From positions 1 to 64,000 of the forward strand of contig CBDBDN010000007.1 in the NCBI GenBank assembly GCA_965203855.1: a stretch of DNA of 64,000 nucleotides. The letters run 5' to 3'. This stretch comes from Bin87 sp965203855 (GTDB taxonomy: Bacteria; Chloroflexota; Dehalococcoidia; Lucifugimonadales; UBA3495). Position 1 is the first letter of the stretch. Each line of letters starts with the position of its first letter. The notes under the pieces were generated by a model, which was given only the letters and a program-made list of their open reading frames with translations, was not told where the DNA came from and ran no database searches. Made by a program: the position numbers and the translations under genes. Below, piece by piece: positions 1-7,317 of the stretch.

Positions 1-818
1 CCTAGCGTCGGCTGATAGCCCACCGCAGAGGGCATCCGCCCCAGCAGCGCCGACACTTCCATCCCCGCCAGAATGTAGCGATAGATGTTGTCAATGAACA
101 GCAGCACATCCTGGTTCTGCTCCTCTCGGAAGTACTCCGCCATCGTCAGCCCGGTAAGGCCGATGCGCGCCCGCACGCCCGGAGTTTCATTCATCTGGCC
201 GAACACCAGCACCGTGCTGCCCAGCACGCCGGAGTCCTCCATTTCGTGCCACAGGTCATTGCCCTCGCGGGAACGCTCGCCCACGCCGGCGAACACCGAC
301 ACGCCGCTATGCACGGCGCCGATGTTGCGAATCAGTTCCTGGATGATCACCGTTTTCCCCACGCCGGCGCCGCCGTAAGCCCCAACCTTGCCGCCTTTCG
401 GGAAAGGCGTAATCAAGTCAAAAACCTTGATGCCGGTTTCCAGAATTTCCACGGTCGGATTCTGGTCATCAAAAGCCGGCGGGTCGCGGTGAATCGGCCA
501 GAATTGCCCGGCTTCCACGGCGCCCAAGTTGTCCAGCGGCGTCCCCGTAACATCGAACAGCCGGCCAAGGGTTTCCGGTCCTACCGGAACGGAAACTCGC
601 GCCCCGGTGTCGGTTACTTCGGAACCCCGGGACAGTCCGTCCGTGGAACCCAGCGCCAGGCAGCGAGCCCAGTGGTTGCCGATATGCTGCTGCACTTCCA
701 GCACCAGGCGCTCGCCGGAATTATCCACTTCCAGCGCGTCAAACAGATGAGGCAGTTGGTCGGCAGGAAACTCAACGTCCACCACCGTGCCAATAACTTG
801 GGCGATCTTGCCGGGCAT
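1..818 (-). CDS. atpD: F1 ATP synthase beta subunit, 5' part only
   Basis: Catalytic beta subunit of the F1 sector, which makes ATP from ADP and phosphate at the alpha/beta interfaces. About 272 codons are present and the gene runs off the left edge. The protein starts MPGKIAQVIGTVVDVEF. It contains the beta P-loop GGAGVGKTV, and the downstream segment GERSREGNDLWHEM carries the catalytic Glu region. The ATG at 818 is preceded by GGAGGA about eight bases upstream. It is the last visible gene of the atp operon and is separated from atpG by an unrelated ORF, which is unusual because atpG and atpD are normally adjacent. The reading frame is intact in the visible part. Confidence 0.97.
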   Translation of the reverse strand, partial: MPGKIAQVIGTVVDVEFPADQLPHLFDALEVDNSGERLVLEVQQHIGNHWARCLALGSTDGLSRGSEVTDTGARVSVPVGPETLGRLFDVTGTPLDNLGAVEAGQFWPIHRDPPAFDDQNPTVEILETGIKVFDLITPFPKGGKVGAYGGAGVGKTVIIQELIRNIGAVHSGVSVFAGVGERSREGNDLWHEMEDSGVLGSTVLVFGQMNETPGVRARIGLTGLTMAEYFREEQNQDVLLFIDNIYRYILAGMEVSALLGRMPSAVGYQPTL

Positions 819-939
819 TTCGTTTGTCCTCCGGGAACCACAGTTAGAGATTGTCGGTTGTGAGCAAAGGCGCGTACCGCAAGCGGATCGCAATGCCGGG
901 ATTAGAGCCTATGCGAGCGGGTTTAGGCGTGTTCTGATT

Positions 940-1428
940 CTATTGATCGTCTGGCGGCGGTTCTGTAAAGATCGCGCCGTTGGCTTCAGCATCGGATTTG
1001 CGTTGCAGCCAGGCGCGCCATTGTGAGTTCATTTCCATCCGGCCCATAGCCTTGCCTTCGGCGATGCCCCGTTCTTTGCCTTGGGCAATACCCTCGGCAA
1101 TACCCTGTTCTTTGCCCTCGGCAATGCCCTGCGCCTTGCCCTCAGTGCGCGCTTTGCGTTTCATCATAGCGCCCAAAACCATACTGATTACCTCCGCAGC
1201 TGCAAATGACAACAGCGCGTGCTGAATGAACCCGTGTTCCAAAGCGGTGAAAGCTGCCGTAGGAACATCATACCAAGCAGTCCCCGCAATGGCTATCTGC
1301 TTGTAAGCCTCTACAGCCATCCGGCCCGCTGCGGACACGCCATAAGTAAGCAGAAACCACCGATACAGCTCGGACGAAATTTCCGACCAGCCGGCAGGAA
1401 TGCCGTTTGGAATGTTGACCGATACCAT
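940..1428 (-). CDS. Unknown protein with AEGK/QGI repeat tail, inserted between atpG and atpD
   Basis: 162 residues, not recognised as an ATP synthase subunit. Residues about 1-90 are mixed helical and hydrophobic, with a possible membrane-associated segment ending AEVISMVLGAMM. Residues about 95-130 are a low-complexity repeat of an eight-residue unit like AEGKEQGI, encoded by 24-bp DNA repeats at about 1049-1146. Such Glu-Gly-Lys repeat tails also occur at the C-terminus of some Rpn/PD-(D/E)XK transposase-like proteins, but no nuclease motif is visible here. The ATG at 1428 has no clear ribosome-binding site, so the start is uncertain. It is co-oriented with the atp genes (35 bp after atpG, 121 bp before atpD) and is probably co-transcribed. 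Confidence 0.55.
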   Translation of the reverse strand: MVSVNIPNGIPAGWSEISSELYRWFLLTYGVSAAGRMAVEAYKQIAIAGTAWYDVPTAAFTALEHGFIQHALLSFAAAEVISMVLGAMMKRKARTEGKAQGIAEGKEQGIAEGIAQGKERGIAEGKAMGRMEMNSQWRAWLQRKSDAEANGAIFTEPPPDDQ

Positions 1429-1463
1429 AGGTTTGCCGCCCGCTTGCGCCTGCGCTATGCCGC

Positions 1464-2327
1464 CTATCCCTCCAGAGCGATTTGTCCCCCAATCAGATCC
1501 AGCAGTTCGTTGGTAATGCCGTCCTGCCGCAGCTTGTTCATTACCAGCGTCAAATCCGACGCCAGCTGGTTGGCGTTGTCGGTAGCGTTCCGCATTGCCA
1601 CCATCCGCGCCGACTGCTCGCTGGCAATGCTTTCCAGCACGGCGTGATATACCTGCATCTCCACGAACTGCGGCAGCAGCGCGCTCAACACCGTAGCGGC
1701 GTCCGGCTCGTAGATGTAGCCAACGCGCTGGGCATTATCCAGCTCCGCCGGCTCCACCGGCAAAACCCGTTCCACCACCGGCTCCTGCTGCATCGTGGAC
1801 ACAAAACGCATATAGGCCAGATAAACTTCATCGGTTTCGCCGGCCGTATAGCCGTCAATCACCAAACGGGATATGGCGGTAGTGTCGGCCAGCGCCACCT
1901 GGTCGCCCAAATCGGTAAAAACCGCCTGCACCGTATCGGTGTAGCGCACCATAAAATCCCGGCCCTTGCGCCCTACCACTATGCTCCGCACCGTCGCCGG
2001 GCTGTCCAGGATAAACTGCGCCACCCGCCGGTTGATAGTAGCGTGCATCCCCCCCGCCAAGCCGCGGTCCGGCGTGATGACCACCATAGTAGCCCGGTTG
2101 ACCGGACGCACTTGCAACAGGGGATGCGCGACGTCGTCATCGCCCGCCGGCTGCGCGGCCAGCTCGGCGATTACCTCGCGGATTTTTTCGGCGTAAGGCC
2201 GCCCCTCCGTAACCGCCATTTGCGCCCGTCGCATCTTGGACGCCGCAATCAGCGACATTGCGTTGGTAACCTTGCCGGTATTCTCGACGCTGCGAATGCG
2301 CCGCCTGATGTCTCTAACGCTGGGCAT
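1464..2327 (-). CDS. atpG: F1 ATP synthase gamma subunit
   Basis: Central rotor shaft of F1, coupling c-ring rotation to catalysis in alpha3beta3. 287 residues is the normal family length. The N-terminal helix MPSVRDIRRRIRSVENTGKV and the C-terminal helix containing MRNATDNANQLASDLTL are the characteristic coiled-coil termini. The central segment ITPDRGLAGGMHATINRRV matches the conserved 'T.DRGLAG..N' region. Start and stop are clean and there is no frameshift. It lies 89 bp downstream of atpA in the same operon. Confidence 0.97.
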   Translation of the reverse strand: MPSVRDIRRRIRSVENTGKVTNAMSLIAASKMRRAQMAVTEGRPYAEKIREVIAELAAQPAGDDDVAHPLLQVRPVNRATMVVITPDRGLAGGMHATINRRVAQFILDSPATVRSIVVGRKGRDFMVRYTDTVQAVFTDLGDQVALADTTAISRLVIDGYTAGETDEVYLAYMRFVSTMQQEPVVERVLPVEPAELDNAQRVGYIYEPDAATVLSALLPQFVEMQVYHAVLESIASEQSARMVAMRNATDNANQLASDLTLVMNKLRQDGITNELLDLIGGQIALEG

Positions 2328-2416
2328 ATCGCCTCATTTCGCCGGTAAATTCGTCATTTCCGAAATCGGCAGTGCTGCGCCGGGCCGGAACCCCCGCCGG
2401 CGCAAGCCCTGCCAAT

Positions 2417-3925
2417 TTAGCTGAAAGTGGGCTTGAACTCATTGATGGCCGCGGTCAGCTGCTCCTCTGTTTCCTCTGACAAACTGCCCGCCTCTGCGAT
2501 GGCCTGGCCGATAGCCGGATGGGCTGCGTTAAGATGACGCAGCAGTTGTTCCTCAAAATCGCCTACCCGTTCCAGCGGAATATCCGCCATCAGGCCGGCG
2601 TTGACGGCAAACAGTATCATCACCTCGTCCCCCAAATTCAGCGGCTGATACTGCCCCTGCTTCAGGGTTTCGGTAGCCAGCTGTCCCCGCGCCAGCTGCG
2701 CCCTGGTAGCGGCGTCCAGGTCGGCAGTGCCGAACTGCGCGAAAGTCGCCAGCTCCCGGTATTGTGCCAGGTCAAGACGCAGGCTCCCCGCCACCCGTCG
2801 TATGGCGCGCGTCTGCGCCGCCCCGCCCACCCTGGAAACGGAAAGCCCCACATTGATGGCCGGGCGAATGCCCACATTGAACAGCTCCGGCTCCAGGTAA
2901 ATCTGCCCGTCCGTGATTGAGATGACATTGGTGGGAATGTAGGCCGATACATCCCCGGCCTGCGTTTCAATGATCGGCAGCGCGGTCAGCGAACCGCCCC
3001 CCAGCTCGTCATCCAGACGCGCCGCGCGTTCCAGCAGCCGGCTGTGCAGGTAGAACACATCGCCGGGATACGCCTCCCGGCCGGCGGGACGCCGCAGCAG
3101 CAGCGACATCTGCCGGTATGCCCACGCGTGCTTCGTCAGGTCATCGTACACAATCAGCACATCCCGCCCCTGCTCCATAAACGCCTCGCCCATGGCGCAG
3201 CCGGCATAAGGCGCAATGAACTGCAAGGGCGCCGACTCTGCCGACCCGGCGTTGACCACGATGGTATGTTCCAGCGCGCCGTATTCCTCCAGGATGCCCA
3301 CTACCTGCGAAACCTTGCCCTGCTTCTGCCCGATGGCCACATAAATGCAAATCAGGTCCGTGTTCCGCTGGTTGATGATGGTGTCAATGGCGATAGCCGT
3401 TTTGCCGGTGGAGCGGTCGCCGATAATCAACTCCCGCTGGCCGCGGCCGATAGGAATCATCGCGTCAACGGCTTTGATGCCGGTCTGCACCGGGGTATCC
3501 ACCGACTTGCGTACCACCACATTGGGCGCCGTGCGTTCCACTGCCATCGTCCGGTCGGTAGCCACCGGTCCCTTGCCGTCCAGCGGATTCCCCAGCGGAT
3601 CCACCACGCGCCCCAGCAGGGCATCGCCAACGGGAACCTCAATAATCTGCCCGGTAGCGCGCACCCGGTCGCCTTCCTTCACCGCGTTAGGGTCGCCCAG
3701 AATGGCGGCGCCTACCACATCGGCTTCCAGGTTCATTGCCAGCCCCAGCACATCGTTGCCGAAATCCAGCAGCTCGTTGGAGCGCACGCTCTGCAACCCC
3801 TGTATGCTGGCAATGCCGTCCCCGACTTGCAGCACGGTGCCGACATCAACGAGAGTCAGGTCGCCGCCAAACTCCTCAATCTGCCGCTTGATCAGTGATA
3901 CTAGCTCTTGTCCGCTGACTGCCAT
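2417..3925 (-). CDS. atpA: F1 ATP synthase alpha subunit
   Basis: Non-catalytic nucleotide-binding alpha subunit of F1. I place the start at ATG 3925 (MAVSGQELVSLIKRQIEEF), giving 502 residues, the normal length. AAGGAG lies about nine bases upstream. An upstream in-frame ATG at 4111 would add 62 residues without homology and is rejected. The P-loop GDRSTGKTA is near residue 170, and ISITDGQIYLEPELFNVGIRPAINVGLSVSRVG-type conserved sequence follows (seen as ISITDGQIYLEPELF and then VGLSVSRVGGAAQ). The C-terminal helical domain is complete. It lies between atpH and atpG. Confidence 0.97.
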   Translation of the reverse strand: MAVSGQELVSLIKRQIEEFGGDLTLVDVGTVLQVGDGIASIQGLQSVRSNELLDFGNDVLGLAMNLEADVVGAAILGDPNAVKEGDRVRATGQIIEVPVGDALLGRVVDPLGNPLDGKGPVATDRTMAVERTAPNVVVRKSVDTPVQTGIKAVDAMIPIGRGQRELIIGDRSTGKTAIAIDTIINQRNTDLICIYVAIGQKQGKVSQVVGILEEYGALEHTIVVNAGSAESAPLQFIAPYAGCAMGEAFMEQGRDVLIVYDDLTKHAWAYRQMSLLLRRPAGREAYPGDVFYLHSRLLERAARLDDELGGGSLTALPIIETQAGDVSAYIPTNVISITDGQIYLEPELFNVGIRPAINVGLSVSRVGGAAQTRAIRRVAGSLRLDLAQYRELATFAQFGTADLDAATRAQLARGQLATETLKQGQYQPLNLGDEVMILFAVNAGLMADIPLERVGDFEEQLLRHLNAAHPAIGQAIAEAGSLSEETEEQLTAAINEFKPTFS

Positions 3926-4031
3926 CGGCCAGTCTCCTTGTGTCCTGCTTGATTCGTGTACGGGCGGCGCTGTTGCCGTTGTAATCCCTGTTGCCGTTGT
4001 AGCCCTGTTGCCGAGAAACTTCGGATTGCCG

Positions 4032-4572
4032 TCAGGCCCGGATCGTCCGCACCGCGCGGCGCATCCGTTCCAAGGCGGCGCTGGAACTCCCGTCCAGCAG
4101 CCGATCCCCAATCTGAATCACCAGCCCGCCCAGTATGTCTTCGTCAACCTGCGTGGATACCACCACCGATTTGCCGGTCAGCTCAGCCGCAAACTGCGTA
4201 ATCCGTTCCAGCTCCGCATCCCCCAGCGGCACGGCGGAGGTTACATCTACCCGCTGCCGGCCCAAATGCTCGTCCAGCAGCCGCGTGTAGGCGCCCTGCA
4301 CTTCCGGCATCGCCGCCACCCCGTTGCGCCCTACCAGCAGCGCTACCAGATTCCGAACCAGCGGATGCGCGTCGCCCAGCACGGATTCAATAGCGGCAAC
4401 CTTGCGCTCCGTCGGCACTTCGGCGTGTTTCAGGAATAGCGCAAACTCGTCATCCTGAAGCACATCCGACGCCATCCGCAGCTGCTGGTCCCCACTCTTC
4501 CAGCTGCTGATGCTCCTGCGCCAGCTCAAAGATGGCCTGCGCGTAACGCTGCCCTGACAATCGGTTTGCCAC
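4032..4572 (-). CDS. atpH: F1 ATP synthase delta subunit, interrupted by a +1 frameshift
   Basis: Peripheral-stalk delta subunit linking F1 to subunit b. Most of the protein reads in one frame to the stop at 4032. The conserved N-terminus is in another frame: it starts with GTG at 4572, with GGGAGG upstream, and reads VANRLSGQRYAQAIFELAQE then HQQLEEW. The frames join at a GGGG run (plus-strand c4490-c4493). Removing one G gives LEEWDQQLRMASDVLQ, a normal delta sequence of about 179 residues. The short ATG-initiated version starting at 4529 begins in the wrong frame. Because the subunit is essential in a working synthase, I favour a sequencing or assembly indel, but slippage or true inactivation cannot be excluded from the sequence. 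Confidence 0.88.
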
Positions 4573-4691
4573 GGCTATGCTGCCTCCCGTTTCAGTCCGC
4601 CAGCCTCCGGCAGCTTATCGGGCCAACGACGCAAAATCTGCGCCGGCCGGCCGAGAACGGCTGCCGATGGCATGGCATATGGATGGAATGT

Positions 4692-5195
4692 CTAGTTGCG
4701 GCGGAGCGACTGTTCGCCCTCGGCCAGCACCTGGTCAATGATTTCCTGATGCGCCTGCCGGTCAATGCTGCGCCGGATGATGCGCTCGGCAGCCGTTACC
4801 GCCAGGTCTCCGAAAGCGGCGCGCACTTCACTGACCGCGGCATCGCGCTCCCGCGCTATATCCGCTTGCGCCCGTTCCGTAAAGTCCCGCGCCGACTGCC
4901 GCGCCCGTTCCATCTCCTCTTCCCGGAAACGCTCGGCCGCTTCCCGCGCCTGGTCCAGCAAACGCTGCCCTTCCCGGCGCGCCGCATTGAGCTCTTCCTC
5001 CACGGCCGACCGGGAAGTCGCCGCTTCCTCGCGGGCGCGATCCGCCGCCGCCAAGCTTTCCCGCACGCTGTCCACCCGGTTGTCCAGGGCGTTCAGCAAC
5101 GGCTTGTAAGCCAAAGCTCCCAGCAGCACCAGCAGGATGATGTAGTTGACCAGATAGCTGATCAGCGAGGGCACATTCAAGCCCAGTTCAACCAT
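4692..5195 (-). CDS. atpF: Fo ATP synthase b subunit
   Basis: Peripheral stalk subunit b. 167 residues. One N-terminal membrane helix (about residues 10-30, ISYLVNYIILLVLLGALAY) is followed by a long charged coiled coil rich in Ala, Arg and Glu (about residues 35-150). This is the standard architecture: membrane anchor plus right-handed coiled coil reaching to delta on F1. The ATG at 5195 sits only 3 bp downstream of the atpE stop, implying tight co-translation. The frame is intact. The gap to the atpH start is 119 bp. Confidence 0.96.
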   Translation of the reverse strand: MVELGLNVPSLISYLVNYIILLVLLGALAYKPLLNALDNRVDSVRESLAAADRAREEAATSRSAVEEELNAARREGQRLLDQAREAAERFREEEMERARQSARDFTERAQADIARERDAAVSEVRAAFGDLAVTAAERIIRRSIDRQAHQEIIDQVLAEGEQSLRRN

Positions 5196-5198
5196 TTG

Positions 5199-5483
5199 CT
5201 ACACCACAAAGAGCAGAATGACGGCGACGATGAGCGAGTAAATGCCCAGCGCCTCGGCAAACGCGATCGCCAAAATCATGTTGGTGGTGATGGAGCCGGC
5301 GGCGTCCGGGTTCCGCCCGATGGCGCCCATGGCGCCGGCGCCCAGTATGCCGATCCCCACACCGGGGCCGATGACGCCGATGGCAATTGCCAAGCCCGCG
5401 GCCAGGAACTTCGCCCCGTCCGCAGTCAGCCCCTGCGCGCCCACCGACAGCAGCGTCGTAATCATTGAGAGGTCAAGCGCCAT
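5199..5483 (-). CDS. atpE: Fo ATP synthase c subunit (proteolipid)
   Basis: Rotor-ring subunit that carries ions across the membrane. 94 residues forming two hydrophobic helices (about 25-50 and 65-90) joined by the polar loop motif GRNPDAAG, which contacts gamma/epsilon. The ion-binding carboxylate is the Glu in helix 2 (AIAFAEALGIYSLIVAV). It is followed by Ala rather than the Ser/Thr of sodium-specific rings, and helix 1 has GPGVGIG rather than a Gln ligand, so proton coupling is more likely (inference). The N-terminus (MALDLSMITTLLSVGAQG) is somewhat long. Confidence 0.96.
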   Translation of the reverse strand: MALDLSMITTLLSVGAQGLTADGAKFLAAGLAIAIGVIGPGVGIGILGAGAMGAIGRNPDAAGSITTNMILAIAFAEALGIYSLIVAVILLFVV

Positions 5484-5611
5484 TGTTGAAAATCCTCCGT
5501 TCCGAAAATTGTCCTTGTGGTTTGATGTGGCCCGCGCCGGGCGCGCCGGCGCATTTCAATAATCCGCGAAATCTCTGGAATTGCCGAAAACTCCGGGCCG
5601 CCCGCCGCCCG

Positions 5612-6681
5612 CTAATGCTCCTCGTGGCTCACCGCCACCGACAGGAATACCAGCGTCAGGCCGGCGAATATGACCGACTGAATCAGTCCCACCAGCAGCT
5701 CCAGCCCAAAGACGAACTGCGTCGCTACGAATGGCACCAGGAAAGTAATCATCACGACCAGGATTTCGCCGGCGGTCATGTTCCCGAAAAGACGGAAAGT
5801 GAACGACACAATCCGCACCAGCTCCGAAATCAGCTCCAGCAGCCCTACGAATACGTTAATGATGCCGGACGGACGGCCCCGCAGGATGTCGCCAAAGGCG
5901 AAAAACTTTTTCAGATACCCGAAATTGTGCGCGCGGAACCCCCAGTACTTCAACGAACACGAATGACACCAGCGCCAGGGCCAGCGGCATATTGATGTCC
6001 GTGCCGGCCGGACGCAGCAGGTGCGCTTTCAACGCAAAACCTCTCGCCGGGGTAGTTAATGCCGTATCCGATGGCCTGGTAAATCGGTATCAGCAGGATG
6101 GCCAGCCACGCATTGAACAGCACAAAGAAAAAGATGGTAGCCACCACCGGGAACGCCTTGCGCCCCATCTCCCGGCCCAGCACCGACGCCGCAAAGTTCA
6201 GCAGCGTCTCAAACATTATCTCAACCAAAGCCTGGAACCGCCCCGGTATCATCTTGGGCTTCCGCGCCCCGCCGATGAAAAACACCAGCATAATGACGCT
6301 GGTCAGCCACGCCGACAGCATCGTGTTGGTAATGGCCCACTGCATAATCCCCAGCGGTTCGCCGTGATGTTCCTCGTCTTTCGCCTTTCCCGCCGCCTCG
6401 CTTTCTCCAGCCGCCGCTTTGCCGTCGCTATACGCGGCGTCTTTGCCATCGGAGTGGCCGTCCGCTCCTGCCTTGGCGTCATGGCCGTACCCCAGGGCGG
6501 CATCGCGCACCTCTGCCGGAAACACCGGCTGCGGCGGCAGATGAATCTCCGGCTGCTTCACGAAAGGCTGCGCCTCGGCGCCCCCGAACATCCGGGAGCC
6601 GATGGCGCCAACTACAAACCCGGCAACCAGCAGCGCCGCCATTCCGACGCCGAATAGGATGAATATGCGCTTACGCGTCAC
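5612..6681 (-). CDS. atpB: Fo ATP synthase a subunit, interrupted by two +1 frameshifts
   Basis: Stator channel subunit a. Three reading-frame segments make one normal protein. Segment 1 runs from GTG 6681 (VTRKRIFILFGVG) to about 6043, ending at YGINYPGE. Segment 2 covers about 6041-5943 (GFALKAHLLRPAGTDINMPL then ALALVSFVFVEVLG). Segment 3 ends at 5612 and includes the essential-Arg helix SFTFRLFGNMTAGE and the conserved Gln in GLIQSVIFAGLTL. The junctions are one extra base in gagagg near 6041-6045 and one extra G in a GGGGG run (5939-5943). The N-terminal extracytoplasmic region has an unusual His/Lys/Asp/Glu-rich insertion of about 60 residues. The start overlaps the upstream gene by 11 bp. 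Confidence 0.9.
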
Positions 6682-6994
6682 GGTTATCTGCCGCTCCCGT
6701 TGTATCCGTCCCGGCTTCGTCCGCGCTGGCAGACGATTTCGGATGCCCCCCGGAACCCCGTTCCCCGGAACTCCGTACCTGGGAACCATAGATGGCCGGC
6801 AGCGCCATGCGGTACACCCCATAGAAAGCGATTACGCTGCCCAGTACCGCGCCCAGCAGTACTAGCAACGCCCGCTGCCCGGTGAGATTGCCCAGCCATA
6901 AGCCTCCAAGCACGCCCAAGACGATGCATATCGCTATGTACCACCCCAGGCCGGTCAGCCGCAGGGCGATTGTCAACCATTGCGGCATTGCCAT
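6671..6994 (-). CDS. AtpI/AtpZ-like small membrane protein, first gene of the atp operon
   Basis: About 107 residues with two membrane segments (LGWYIAICIVLGVLGGLWLG and ALLVLLGAVLGSVIAFYGVY) and a hydrophilic tail rich in Ser, Asp and Gly. Position directly before atpB, size and two-helix topology fit the AtpI/AtpZ family, which assists c-ring assembly or Mg2+ supply in other bacteria. I see no decisive motif, so the name is by context. The start is ATG 6994 or 6988, both without a strong ribosome-binding site. The stop overlaps the atpB GTG start by 11 bp, indicating translational coupling. Confidence 0.7.
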   Translation of the reverse strand: MAMPQWLTIALRLTGLGWYIAICIVLGVLGGLWLGNLTGQRALLVLLGAVLGSVIAFYGVYRMALPAIYGSQVRSSGERGSGGHPKSSASADEAGTDTTGAADNRDA

Positions 6995-7099
6995 TTCCAA
7001 TTCCAAACGGCAGGGATAATAGCACCGCCAGCCCCCTATGTCAATCGGCCCGCCCGCGCTGGACAGCGTTTCCAAAATTAGGGCGTGCCGTCATATTCA

Positions 7100-7206
7100 C
7101 CGCCATTCCAATGCAATCCGAAATCCATCCCCCCACACCGTCATTCCGAAGCACGCCGTCATTCCCCACCAATACCGTCATTCCGGCGCAAGCCAGAATC
7201 CAAACC
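7100..7206. repeat. Short cgtcattcc array ending in a degenerate palindromic element
   Basis: Spacer between the atp operon and the binding-protein gene. Several copies of a cgtcattcc-type monomer are followed at 7176-7200 by cgtcattccggcgcaagcc and then agaatcc, one mismatch from the common element (g to a in the right arm). It belongs to the dispersed repeat family found throughout the window. The rest of 6995-7317 has no convincing gene. Confidence 0.8.
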
Positions 7207-7276
7207 CCGCCAATCTCCAAAACCCCCGTCCATCCCAACCCCCTCCCGGCGGTACAGGGCAAGGCGCGGCCCGCTG

Positions 7277-7285
7277 TGCTATAAT
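7277..7285 (+). promoter_or_regulatory. Extended -10 promoter element of the binding-protein gene
   Basis: tgctataat matches the extended -10 consensus TGnTATAAT exactly. Transcription would begin near 7292, about 26 bases before the GTG start, leaving room for the GGAGG at 7307-7311. No good -35 is seen, as is typical of extended -10 promoters. The same tgctataat occurs at 14436-14444. Confidence 0.7.
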
Positions 7286-7317
7286 CTTGCGGCTACATCA
7301 AAATTGGAGGTATCAAT

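Noticed and set aside
5950..5953. In-frame TGA in atpB as a selenocysteine codon
   Set aside because: Sequence after the TGA in that frame is not subunit a, whereas a +1 shift restores it; SelB presence alone does not support recoding here.
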